DNA from: SSEF01 sp964604195
GTDB lineage: Bacteria; Patescibacteriota; Minisyncoccia; Moranbacterales; UBA1568
DNA length: 48,785 nucleotides
Assembly (NCBI GenBank): GCA_964604195.1
Contig: CAZRXW010000005.1
Location: forward strand, 1 to 48,785
Reading direction: 5' to 3'
The notes beneath the pieces are model-generated. The model saw nothing but the letters and a program-made list of their open reading frames with translations. It did no database searches and was not told the DNA's origin. Shown here in pieces: positions 15,468 to 23,238 of this stretch (position 1 is its first letter; each line of letters starts with the position of its first letter). The position numbers were made by a program, and so were the translations under genes.

Positions 15468-16052
15468 TTATTCAATCACAATTTTTCCTCGCATCTCCAT
15501 ATGTCCCTCCCCACACCAAACCGAGCAGAAGAACTCAAAAGTGCCTACTTTACTAGCCACAAACTCCACTACTGCCCCGTCTTCAGGAATATCTTGGTTC
15601 ACCCCCAGATCTGGAATAACGAGGCCGTGCTTCACATCAGCGTTATGGATGATGAGCCTTACCAGTTCACCTTTCTTAGCTGTCACAGTAGCTGGATCCC
15701 ACTCATACTTTCTCACCCCCATATGGATCGTACGCTCCGTTCTCCCATTGACGACTTCCGTACTCAGAGGAGGGAAACTTTCAGAATCTGAAGCCATTCC
15801 TTTCGGAGGAAGATCAGCAGAAGAAGTCTGGGGAACCTCTGATACTTGGTCATAATTAAGTAAGTCACTTTCAGATTCTTTGATTTGCTGCTGACTTACA
15901 AGAGGATTCGAGAGAGGATTCAGAACTTGCTGTTCCTCTGGAGCTTTAGGAGTTTCGTCGGTGTTCTTGGAGAACAGCGACTTATAGGCCCACCAGGAAA
16001 CACCCTCCATGAGGACAAGGGCGATAACAAGAATGATAATACCTTTCTTCAT
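15468..16052 (-). CDS. Membrane-anchored CuA-type cupredoxin (cytochrome oxidase subunit II-like domain)
   Basis: The 194-residue protein has an N-terminal anchor (4-22), a Gln/Ser/Pro-rich linker and a cupredoxin domain from about 105. The end shows C176-x3-C180-x3-H184-x2-M187, with H142 upstream. This spacing is the binuclear CuA site of cytochrome c oxidase subunit II. No oxidase subunit I or III, nor a two-helix subunit II anchor, is encoded nearby, so the protein is not part of an evident respiratory complex. It may bind or relay copper or electrons outside the membrane, beside the Cu-ATPase encoded upstream. The domain call is firm and the role is inferred. Confidence 0.85.
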   Translation of the reverse strand: MKKGIIILVIALVLMEGVSWWAYKSLFSKNTDETPKAPEEQQVLNPLSNPLVSQQQIKESESDLLNYDQVSEVPQTSSADLPPKGMASDSESFPPLSTEVVNGRTERTIHMGVRKYEWDPATVTAKKGELVRLIIHNADVKHGLVIPDLGVNQDIPEDGAVVEFVASKVGTFEFFCSVWCGEGHMEMRGKIVIE

Positions 16053-16073
16053 AGCACTTAATCTCGGCTAGAC

Positions 16074-18170
16074 CTAGAGTTCCGATTCAACTCTTTTTAG
16101 CAACACGGCATTCGTAGCAACGATAATCGACGAAACGCTCATGAGGAGTGCTGCAAACTCTGGACGGAGCATAATACCAAAACCCGGATACAAAATGCCA
16201 CCAGCGACCGGTATGGCGAGAATATTGTAGATCGAAGCCCAAAAAAGATTTTGCTTCATCTTGCGAACGGTCGCCTTACTTAGGGTTATGGCTCGGAGTA
16301 TATCCATTGGATCAGACTTCATTAGTACCACTTTCGCTGTCTCGATCGCGACATCCGTACCGGCACCAATTGCAATACCGACATCCGACTGAGCCAATGC
16401 TGGAGCATCATTAATGCCGTCTCCTACCATCGCTGTAAATTTCCCTTCCTTTTGGAGTGATTCAACATAGCGAGCTTTGTCTTCAGGGAAGACTTCCGCA
16501 AACAGGCGGCCGATGCCCAGCTTTTTTCCAATGACCTCAACCGTTTTCTGATTGTCGCCACTAATAAGGGCTACTTCGATCCCGAGCTGCTTCATCCCAT
16601 CAATAGCCTGTTTGGCTGTTGCCTTGATGGGATCAGTGACCACGATGGCACCAGCTGCTTTTTTATCGACGGCTATGAACATGAGTGTTTTCCCTTCAGC
16701 CTCAAGCGGCTTTACCCGCACCTCGATACCTCCCAAGGGAACGTTTCGAAGAGCTAGAAGCTTCCGCGTCCCGATCGATACCGCTTGCCCATCGATCCGA
16801 GCCTCGATACCGTGTCCGGCGAGAGACAGGAAGTTCTCTACCGTCTGCGTCAAAGCGATTCCTCTCGATTCCGCCTCGCCGATAATCGCTCGCGCGAGCG
16901 GATGATTGGAACGCATTTCCGTTACCGCAGCCACAGCAAGCAATTGTTCCTCTGAGAAACCGTTAGAGACAATCACATCTGTTACTTTCGGCTTTCCTTC
17001 AGTGAGCGTACCAGTTTTGTCGAGTACGATGGCCTGGATCTTTGAAACCTGTTCAAGAGTCGGGGCATCTTTGATGAGGATATTATGCTTGGCACCAAGA
17101 CCCGTTCCTACCGCTACGGCAGTCGGAGTTGCTAATCCCAGCGCGTCCGGACAGGCAATTACAACCGTAGCAATCGCGAAGGAGAGCGCCAAGAGAAATG
17201 GTGAGCCGACGATAAAATACCAGATAATAAAAACAAGGAGGCCCGACCCGATAGCTCCGATGACTAAGTATTTTGCGAACCTATCGGCGATTCTTTGCCC
17301 AGGGGACTTTGAGTTCTGAGCTGTTTCTACCAATTTCATGATCTGCGCGAGAGCTGTTTCATCACCCACCTTCGTGGCTCGGAAACGGAGTGAACCGTTC
17401 TGATTGATGGAGCCGCCCACGACAACATCACCTGGTTTTTTTGTCACCGGAAGGGATTCTCCCGTTACCAACGATTCATCAACGGCCGATTCTCCTTCGG
17501 ATACTTCGCCGTCCACCGGTATCTTGTCACCAGGCTTCAAAAGGAGCATATCTCCCACTTTGACTTCGCTGGTCGGCACAAGCTCTTCTTTGTCATCACG
17601 AATGATACGAGCTTGAGGAGGCACAAGGTTGAGGATGGCTCTCAGTGCGTCTGTTGTTCCTCGACGGGATTTCATTTCCATCCAGTGACCAAAAAGGACG
17701 AAGGTGATAAGCATGGCCGCCGCTTCGTAATAGGAATCAGTGCCACCGATCAGAGTCAGCAAAACACTGAAGCCATAGGCTGCCGTGATACCAACCGCAA
17801 TAAGCACGGCCATGTTCAGGGTCCTATTCTTCAACGCAAAATACGTCGAGTAGAGGAAAATCCAACCAGAATAAAAGAAGACTGGCGTGGTAAGAAGGAA
17901 AAGAAGCCACGGCAGCGGGAGTGGAGACGGAAGATTGAGACCAAGAAATTCTGTACCGAGGGGCGAGTAGAGAATGATCGGTATGGTGAATATGAGTGCG
18001 AAGAAGAACTTGCTTCGAATGTCTATTTCCATGAGGCGAGCCATTTCCCGTCCGGCCAGTCCGGTATGATCCATGCCCATGGTCATCGACATGCTCATTT
18101 TGAACTTCGCCCAAAAACCCATCTGAGTCATGTCATGAGGAACATGACCAGCGTGTTGACTATGATCCAT
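16074..18170 (-). CDS. Cu-type P1B ATPase with CPD membrane motif (CopB-like N-terminus)
   Basis: A 698-residue heavy-metal ATPase. The N-terminus is rich in His and Met (M-D-H-S-Q-H-A-G-H, then M-S-M-S-M-T-M-G-M-D-H) instead of an HMA domain, as in CopB-type pumps. The core has T-G-E-S, D-K-T-G-T near 383, N-H-P-L, and G-D-G-I-N-D-A-P. The key membrane motif is C340-P341-D342, read directly from TGT-CCG-GAC, in place of the common CPC or CPH. The flanking A-L-G-L-A-T-P-T is Cu-type. An aspartate in the ion path could change metal or redox-state preference. It is followed by the CuA protein and preceded by a DUF2933 protein (2-base gap), which supports a copper role. Confidence 0.9.
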   Translation of the reverse strand: MDHSQHAGHVPHDMTQMGFWAKFKMSMSMTMGMDHTGLAGREMARLMEIDIRSKFFFALIFTIPIILYSPLGTEFLGLNLPSPLPLPWLLFLLTTPVFFYSGWIFLYSTYFALKNRTLNMAVLIAVGITAAYGFSVLLTLIGGTDSYYEAAAMLITFVLFGHWMEMKSRRGTTDALRAILNLVPPQARIIRDDKEELVPTSEVKVGDMLLLKPGDKIPVDGEVSEGESAVDESLVTGESLPVTKKPGDVVVGGSINQNGSLRFRATKVGDETALAQIMKLVETAQNSKSPGQRIADRFAKYLVIGAIGSGLLVFIIWYFIVGSPFLLALSFAIATVVIACPDALGLATPTAVAVGTGLGAKHNILIKDAPTLEQVSKIQAIVLDKTGTLTEGKPKVTDVIVSNGFSEEQLLAVAAVTEMRSNHPLARAIIGEAESRGIALTQTVENFLSLAGHGIEARIDGQAVSIGTRKLLALRNVPLGGIEVRVKPLEAEGKTLMFIAVDKKAAGAIVVTDPIKATAKQAIDGMKQLGIEVALISGDNQKTVEVIGKKLGIGRLFAEVFPEDKARYVESLQKEGKFTAMVGDGINDAPALAQSDVGIAIGAGTDVAIETAKVVLMKSDPMDILRAITLSKATVRKMKQNLFWASIYNILAIPVAGGILYPGFGIMLRPEFAALLMSVSSIIVATNAVLLKRVESEL

Positions 18171-18172
18171 AA

Positions 18173-18367
18173 TTATTTATGTTCACTATTATGCCCATGA
18201 CCCTTATGCATGAATAAGTGCATCAGCGGACACAAGAGAAGAACCAGGTACGGCAGTACTGAAAAGACATGCGACGTATGATTTCTTAAAAGAAATACTA
18301 GTCCGACCAAACCAATAATCAAAATAACTAGCCATGTCTTTCGAGAAAATGTTTCGGTCTGTTCCAT
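18173..18367 (-). CDS. DUF2933-like small membrane protein
   Basis: From the ATG at 18367 the product is 64 residues with two closely spaced hydrophobic segments and the ending C-P-L-M-H-L-F-M-H-K-G-H-G-H. That His/Met-rich tail after a short membrane helix is the hallmark of DUF2933 proteins, which are usually encoded beside copper and heavy-metal ATPase genes. The coding sequence ends 2 bases before the CPD ATPase begins, so the two are coupled. A TTG four codons upstream is a less likely start. It may act as a metal-binding accessory subunit. Confidence 0.75.
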   Translation of the reverse strand: MEQTETFSRKTWLVILIIGLVGLVFLLRNHTSHVFSVLPYLVLLLCPLMHLFMHKGHGHNSEHK

Positions 18368-18384
18368 ACATTTGAACAAAGGAA

Positions 18385-18606
18385 TTACACAAGCTCTCCG
18401 CGCTTCTCAAGCATCATATGGTGAATCGTCCCTACTTGAAGCCAGATGGCGATGAGAATGAGAATCCCGGCACACAGCAGAGCATCTATTTTTGTGATCC
18501 CAAAAACTCTATTATCGGCACCACCCAGTACTGCCGCCAAGAATGAAATGACTCCCACAAAGCCCACCATAACACTGACAACATGCATTAATTTTGATAG
18601 CTTCAT
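18385..18606 (-). CDS. Small two-helix membrane protein
   Basis: A 73-residue protein with hydrophobic helices at about 8-28 and 43-62 and a short polar tail. H-H-M-M follows the second helix (about 62-66) and could contact a metal. It sits between the DUF302 gene and the DUF2933 gene with short gaps, in the same transcription unit. No family is recognised with confidence. Its size and position resemble accessory proteins of copper-pump operons. Confidence 0.6.
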   Translation of the reverse strand: MKLSKLMHVVSVMVGFVGVISFLAAVLGGADNRVFGITKIDALLCAGILILIAIWLQVGTIHHMMLEKRGELV

Positions 18607-18624
18607 ATTTTTGAATTGATTGGT

Positions 18625-19017
18625 TTATAAAAGAGAATCGACCACTTTCTTGAGTTTTGCTTCAACTTCAACCGCAATGCCAGATAGAGTGGGGTTTTCG
18701 ATCATACTCATAGCCACTGTCGGAAGAACTGCCGATACAAATATTTTTCCGCCTTCTTCATACACGATAACATTGCAGGGCAAAAAGAGTCCTATTTCTT
18801 TTTCACTTTTTAGAGCCTGGAAAGCGAATGGCGGATTGCACGCCCCGAGAATAAGGTAATTTTCATACTCAACGTCCAGTTTTTTCTTGAGTGTCGCCTT
18901 CACATCGATTTCCGTAAGTACGCCAAACCCCTCCTTTGAGAGCTCTGCTTTCACTTTTGAAACCGCATCAACAAAAGAAAGAGATACTTCACGCTTATAC
19001 CCGTATTTCATAGTCAT
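18625..19017 (-). CDS. DUF302-family protein
   Basis: The start at 19017 (M-T-M-K-Y-G) is chosen because it lies 4 bases after the stop of the SHOCT gene; upstream in-frame codons fall inside that gene. The 130-residue product has the DUF302 pattern: F-x-D-A-V-x-K-V-K-x-x-L-S-K-E-G-F-G-V-L at the N-terminus, Y-L-I-L-G-A-C-N-P-P-F-A in the middle, and L-P-C-N-V-I-V-Y-E-E-G-G-K towards the end. DUF302 proteins are small alpha-beta proteins often found with copper and cytochrome genes. C70 and C93 (approximate numbering) are the only obvious possible thiol ligands. The function is unknown. Confidence 0.85.
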   Translation of the reverse strand: MTMKYGYKREVSLSFVDAVSKVKAELSKEGFGVLTEIDVKATLKKKLDVEYENYLILGACNPPFAFQALKSEKEIGLFLPCNVIVYEEGGKIFVSAVLPTVAMSMIENPTLSGIAVEVEAKLKKVVDSLL

Positions 19018-19021
19018 TACG

Positions 19022-19270
19022 TTACGAGTTAAGATCTTTTTTCTTCGACTCAAATTCCTCCTTATCTATTTCCCCCTTGGCGTAGCGCTCCTTCAGGATA
19101 TCTAATGCTGTGTTACTACCCCTCCTCCCTTCCGATCCTTGATTGGCAAGCCACTGAACGAAGGCGATGATGCCCCAAATAATGAACGCCCAAAAGGCAA
19201 TCATTATGATCCATCCAAAAATCATTCCGAATGATCCCAACCCGTATCCATAACCCCAGTTACCCATCAT
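19022..19270 (-). CDS. SHOCT-domain small membrane protein
   Basis: The 82-residue protein has a Gly/Trp-rich start, one membrane helix at about 14-42 and a C-terminal SHOCT motif (A-L-D-I-L-K-E-R-Y-A-K-G-E-I-D-K-E-E-F) at about 55-74. A near-perfect Shine-Dalgarno, AAGGAGGTGA, stands 6 bases before the ATG-ATG start, the best one in the cluster, so this gene may be translated strongly. SHOCT proteins are short membrane-anchored oligomerisation proteins commonly encoded in metal-resistance operons. It lies between the CsoR-like gene and the DUF302 gene. Confidence 0.85.
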   Translation of the reverse strand: MMGNWGYGYGLGSFGMIFGWIIMIAFWAFIIWGIIAFVQWLANQGSEGRRGSNTALDILKERYAKGEIDKEEFESKKKDLNS

Positions 19271-19294
19271 ATGTCTTCACCTCCTTTCTTATGG

Positions 19295-19558
19295 TTACTT
19301 GTCATACGATTTCACCAATTCGATTATTTCTTCAAGCAACTTCTTTGATAGCTTGCTCTTTTTCAACTGAGAAGCGCTCTTGAGCCTTTCTTCAACATAA
19401 CTCTGGATAATCCTTCTCTGGACGCTCCGCAGAAGCCCGAGAATCGCTGCATTCATCTGAAGCAAATCAATCGGTGGTCTTTTTTCTTCTAGCATCATAA
19501 GGACTTTCCGAATGTTGCTCGAGGCTTTTTTCAAACTGATTAGTACCTTCTTGTCCAT
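19295..19558 (-). CDS. CsoR/RcnR-family regulator lacking Cys and His
   Basis: From the ATG at 19558, 16 bases after the upstream stop, the product is 87 residues. It follows the four-helix CsoR/RcnR (DUF156) pattern: L-K-K-A-S-S-N-I-R-K-V-L-M-M-L-E-E, D-L-L-Q-M-N-A-A-I-L-G-L-L-R-S-V and a C-terminal L-L-E-E-I-I-E-L-V-K. In copper CsoR the ligands are Cys, His and Cys at fixed points (Y-C, the H of the second helix, and C four later); here those points read P-P, S-Y-V and E-R. The protein contains no Cys or His at all. It may still bind the operator but cannot sense Cu(I) in the known way. It could respond to something else or act as a constitutive co-regulator. Confidence 0.75.
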   Translation of the reverse strand: MDKKVLISLKKASSNIRKVLMMLEEKRPPIDLLQMNAAILGLLRSVQRRIIQSYVEERLKSASQLKKSKLSKKLLEEIIELVKSYDK

Positions 19559-19574
19559 ATTTGAGCCATCAGAA

Positions 19575-20120
19575 TTATTCTGAAACCGGTGCATACTGCT
19601 CCTGATATTTCAGAGGATTAACGACACAATACGCCTGCTGCGTTCGTCCCTTTATCAGGACGTACAGAGACACAGATAGAAGAATAATGGCCACAAAGGA
19701 AAGCTCTACGCCTCTAAAGGGTAGGTAGGCAGCGGCACCGCCGAATCCCAAAAGAGCCAGAATCGGCAGACCACAACTTGCACAACCGCTTCCGACTATC
19801 CCAAGTACAGAACTCCCGCCTATGGCTAGGTGCATTTTTCCAGAAGACCGTATCGTCCGAAGTCGCTCAAGCATGAACACAAAATTCAGACCGGTAAGCG
19901 TCGCGACCGTTATAAGCAAGATCAGACTGAACGTACTCATAGCCGTCCACATGCCAACGAGCAGCGCGATGAGGATATCTACTCGATAATCAAACGAGTG
20001 TACGCCAAAGAGCGCATCCTTTACCAGCCCGGCATTCATGAGATACACAGTCGCTATGACATAGAGTACCGCGATTGTGGCTGCCGGAAGAATTACTTGT
20101 AAAGACCAGACACGTCTCAT
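19575..20120 (-). CDS. Polytopic membrane protein with GCASCG motif, paralogue 2
   Basis: A 181-residue protein with about five hydrophobic segments (10-30, 48-80, 98-112, 115-135, 140-157). The motif G-C-A-S-C-G at 112-117 lies between helices 3 and 4, and L-P-F-R-G-V-E-L follows at about 133-140. The same two motifs at the same spacing define the paralogue at 13007-13576. Here it is encoded between a DsbA-like gene (14-base gap) and the CsoR-like gene. The C-x-x-C pair in the membrane plane suggests thiol exchange with DsbA or metal transfer. No named family is recognised. Confidence 0.62.
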   Translation of the reverse strand: MRRVWSLQVILPAATIAVLYVIATVYLMNAGLVKDALFGVHSFDYRVDILIALLVGMWTAMSTFSLILLITVATLTGLNFVFMLERLRTIRSSGKMHLAIGGSSVLGIVGSGCASCGLPILALLGFGGAAAYLPFRGVELSFVAIILLSVSLYVLIKGRTQQAYCVVNPLKYQEQYAPVSE

Positions 20121-20133
20121 AGACTATTCTTCC

Positions 20134-20994
20134 TTATTTGTCATTTAACTTCTCATCAATAATGGTCTTGAATGCACTGAATGGCTGGGCGCCCACAACG
20201 AGCTGTCCTTCAATTTGACCATCCTTACTCGAAGCACCAACAACCCACGATGGCGTACCAGAAACTCCAACTGCCGAGCCATCAGCTATATCCTTTGCTA
20301 CTTCGTCTTTGAACTTTCCGGAATCCAAACATTGCTGGAACTGATCCACGTTGAGACCAAGGTTCTTCGCGATCACCGGTAGCTGCGTCAAAGCCAGACC
20401 TGTCCCACCGGCAGTAGTCTGAGTGAAGATTTGGTCGTGAAACTTGAAATACGTGGCATCATTGCTTTGACTTCTGGCACACTCGGCCGCTTCGGCTTCC
20501 TTTTGTGCATTCGCGTGAAACGACAACGGAAAATCACGATAGACCAATTTTACCTTGCCGGTATCAATGTAGTTCTTCTTGAGTTCTGGCAGAAGATCGG
20601 TAAACGACTTCTTGCAGAATGGACACTCGTAGTCCGAAAACTCGATTAATGTCACGGGGGCATTCTTATTTCCGAGTACTGGATCATTATCAACAGAAAC
20701 TTTTACCGGGCCACTTGGCTGGCCAGCTGGTTGCTGGGCGGCCGGTGTTGGATTTCCCGATGGCTGTGCTACTATCGCTGAGCCAGAATCAGCTAACTTC
20801 TGAAACTTTCCACTGGAAGAAAGGATGCTAGCACTAATGATGAGCCCTCCGAGAAGAATTGATCCAGCGATAATCCAAGCTCCCCGGCTTGGCATATCTT
20901 TCCGCTCCCTCGCACCAACTCCTTTTCCCGCCTCGCTTTCTCCGCTCTTTGTTTTTACTTCTTCACCTTCTTCTTGTTTGTACCAGTCGTCCAT
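20134..20994 (-). CDS. DsbA-like thiol oxidoreductase, membrane anchored (CPFC)
   Basis: The 286-residue protein has a charged cytosolic start, a membrane helix at about 38-58, a Pro/Gln/Ala-rich linker (70-96) and a DsbA-type domain. The active site is C-P-F-C at 124-127 after E-F-S-D-Y-E, and the cis-proline loop is S-G-T-P-S-W near 246. C-P-F-C is close to the C-P-H-C/C-P-Y-C of oxidising DsbA proteins. It may form disulfides in exported copper proteins such as the multicopper oxidase, which is encoded just upstream (25-base gap). Confidence 0.9.
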   Translation of the reverse strand: MDDWYKQEEGEEVKTKSGESEAGKGVGARERKDMPSRGAWIIAGSILLGGLIISASILSSSGKFQKLADSGSAIVAQPSGNPTPAAQQPAGQPSGPVKVSVDNDPVLGNKNAPVTLIEFSDYECPFCKKSFTDLLPELKKNYIDTGKVKLVYRDFPLSFHANAQKEAEAAECARSQSNDATYFKFHDQIFTQTTAGGTGLALTQLPVIAKNLGLNVDQFQQCLDSGKFKDEVAKDIADGSAVGVSGTPSWVVGASSKDGQIEGQLVVGAQPFSAFKTIIDEKLNDK

Positions 20995-21019
20995 AATGAT
21001 GAGTATGTTGATTATTAAC

Positions 21020-22657
21020 TTAATTAGTCTTTCCCACGGTGTAAGAGAGCATCATTCCGCTCTCCGCATGTTCCAGAATGTGACAATGCGCGACCCAAGT
21101 ACCTGGATTCGTCGCGTCAAGCAGGATATCGACCGTGTCACCCTTGGCTACCAGTACCGTATCTGCCCACACAGGGTTTTCATTTCTCACGCCATTGGTT
21201 GAAAGCACCATGAGACGCTGCCCATGAAAGTGAACCGGATGCTGCATCGGGTGCATGGATTGTGGGTCGTTGAAGATGCGAATCTTTACCTTATCACCCA
21301 CCTGAAAGTTCCAGTCCTTGATATCCATGTTTACTTTGCCGCTTGCTTTATCCACAAGCTTCCACTTCATCATGGCAGAAGTAGACTGAGCGTTCATGCC
21401 AGACATGGTATCTTCCCACTCCAGCGCATCGCCATCATCACCCATACCCATGCCTTTGTCTGACATAGCCATCCCGCCACTGCCCATCGAGTGCATCCCG
21501 CTCGGCATACCCTTACGCATCTCCGCTGTCATATCGAGCGAAAGATTCAGGCTTTTGTCAGGAGCCTTTGAGAGGTACGTGTTCATGAGACCTTCCAGCT
21601 CAGAAACAACGGCTCCATTCGTCCGCGCAACTGAAAACTCATTGCTATAGGAGGGATTAGCAAGTTCAGAGGAAACCGACACTTTACCCAAGGGGTATTC
21701 CTTATCAGGCGTCTGGTGTTTCATCGCATACTCACCTGACTTTTCGAAGAAGACATCCACGACACGGCGCTCCCCGGGAGCAATCATTATCTGATCGACA
21801 AAAGTTTCTTTTTCATACTTTCCGACATCCGCACCCACGAGCTTCATCTTGGCTCCAGGAAGAACGAAATTGAAGAGTCGGGTATTAGCGGCATTCGTAA
21901 GATAGAGACGCGCCACTTCACCTTGTTTCGCCTGAAGTCTGTAATCTGTCTCGCCGTTCACGAGCATGACATTTCCAAAACGTCCCATGAGCGTGTGATC
22001 AGCCACCTTGGCATCAAACGGGAGCATGCCCTTGGCATCAAGCGCAATATCATCAAGCATGAGCGGGACTTCGCGATTCACCGGTGCCCAGTAAGCCGTG
22101 TCTTTCGGAGTCACAATGATGTTGGCATAGAGCCCAGATTCGAGTGTGTAATCAGTTCTGACGTGAGGGTGATACCAGAAGACGCCGGGGTCTGAAAACT
22201 TGAGCTTGTAGGTAAATGACTCGCCTACAGCGATTTCTTTTTGAGTCACCCCCGGTACGCCGTCAAACGGATTGTCCATCCGTACTCCATGAGCATGGAG
22301 TGTGGTCGCGATGTCGCCGTCATTCTTCAAATTGACCGTAATCTCTGAACCCTCGGGAACGCGAATGGTCGGACCAGGGAGAGAACCATTGTAGCCGAGC
22401 ATTTTCACAGTACGGCCAGCAATTACCTTTTTCACAGGCGTGATGGCGAGATCAATCGACTGGTTGTTCTTGAGATCGACGATCTGAGACTGGCCAGCCT
22501 GTTCTATACTCCCTGACGGCGGCGGGGCATCCAAACTTGTAGCCGTTTTTTTACTAGAACTAACTTTTGTTTGACGGTTCGTCATTCCATACCAGGTTAG
22601 AGAGCCCAGAATGATTGCCGTTACTCCCACCACTACTGCTACTTGCTTGTTGTTCAT
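21020..22657 (-). CDS. Multicopper oxidase, Met-rich (CueO/CopA-like)
   Basis: A 545-residue oxidase with an N-terminal signal anchor (6-26). All four copper-ligand motifs are present: L-H-A-H-G near 120, W-Y-H-P-H-V near 160, H-P-V-H-F-H-G near 480 and H-C-H-I-L-E-H near 524, the last with a Met five residues later as the type-1 axial ligand. A Met/Gly-rich insertion of about 40 residues (G-M-H-S-M-G-S-G-G-M-A-M) precedes the C-terminal domain, as in CueO, where such segments bind Cu(I). It would oxidise Cu(I) to the less toxic Cu(II) outside the membrane. It is encoded between DUF411 and DsbA genes in the copper unit. Confidence 0.93.
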   Translation of the reverse strand: MNNKQVAVVVGVTAIILGSLTWYGMTNRQTKVSSSKKTATSLDAPPPSGSIEQAGQSQIVDLKNNQSIDLAITPVKKVIAGRTVKMLGYNGSLPGPTIRVPEGSEITVNLKNDGDIATTLHAHGVRMDNPFDGVPGVTQKEIAVGESFTYKLKFSDPGVFWYHPHVRTDYTLESGLYANIIVTPKDTAYWAPVNREVPLMLDDIALDAKGMLPFDAKVADHTLMGRFGNVMLVNGETDYRLQAKQGEVARLYLTNAANTRLFNFVLPGAKMKLVGADVGKYEKETFVDQIMIAPGERRVVDVFFEKSGEYAMKHQTPDKEYPLGKVSVSSELANPSYSNEFSVARTNGAVVSELEGLMNTYLSKAPDKSLNLSLDMTAEMRKGMPSGMHSMGSGGMAMSDKGMGMGDDGDALEWEDTMSGMNAQSTSAMMKWKLVDKASGKVNMDIKDWNFQVGDKVKIRIFNDPQSMHPMQHPVHFHGQRLMVLSTNGVRNENPVWADTVLVAKGDTVDILLDATNPGTWVAHCHILEHAESGMMLSYTVGKTN

Positions 22658-22686
22658 AGAAGTTATTTATTGTTTAAGGATTCACT

Positions 22687-23211
22687 TTAGAGAGTCATAA
22701 ATTGCGAGAAGTCATTTCCCTTCTTCTGATATATCTCGTATGGAGCCTGCTTCACGCCAGGCATGCCGGGCGTCCCTATCGGCATACCCGGGAGACCGAT
22801 ACCGTCGATATCCGGCTTTTCCGAAAGCAGTTTCTCGACAGCAATCAGTGGCACATGTCCTTCAACAAAGTAATCTCCGATCACGGTCGTATGGCAGCTC
22901 TGCTTATCTTCTTCAATACCATATTGTTCCTTTATGGAACCCATGTCCTGAGTGGATTTCACGTCGACCTCATATCCTTGCCTCTTCAACTCTGCAATGT
23001 AGCCATTGCAACACCCGCAATTCGGCGCTTTATACACTGTTGCTTTGCGCTCAATTGGAAGGGCAGCAATTTCTCCCGCGCTTTCCTGCACAGCCGTTTC
23101 TGTAGCAGCTGTTTTTTCGATCCCGGAATTTTTTTCAGGACCGGAAAATAACACTCTTCCTCCAATCACTATTCCGAGCACTATAATTCCTATAAAGAAT
23201 AGGCGTATCAT
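22687..23211 (-). CDS. DUF411 metal-binding protein, membrane anchored
   Basis: A 174-residue protein with a signal anchor (2-21) and a DUF411 domain. The N-terminal metal motif P-N-C-G-C-C lies at 63-68, S-C-H follows at 105-107, and I-G-L-P-G-M-P and G-M-P-G-V mark the Met/Pro-rich end. DUF411 proteins are usually encoded next to copper pumps and multicopper oxidases, as here, and are believed to bind Cu. Their exact role, chaperone or sink, is not settled. Confidence 0.9.
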   Translation of the reverse strand: MIRLFFIGIIVLGIVIGGRVLFSGPEKNSGIEKTAATETAVQESAGEIAALPIERKATVYKAPNCGCCNGYIAELKRQGYEVDVKSTQDMGSIKEQYGIEEDKQSCHTTVIGDYFVEGHVPLIAVEKLLSEKPDIDGIGLPGMPIGTPGMPGVKQAPYEIYQKKGNDFSQFMTL

Positions 23212-23238
23212 AAGACTTTATTCATAATTATAAGGACA

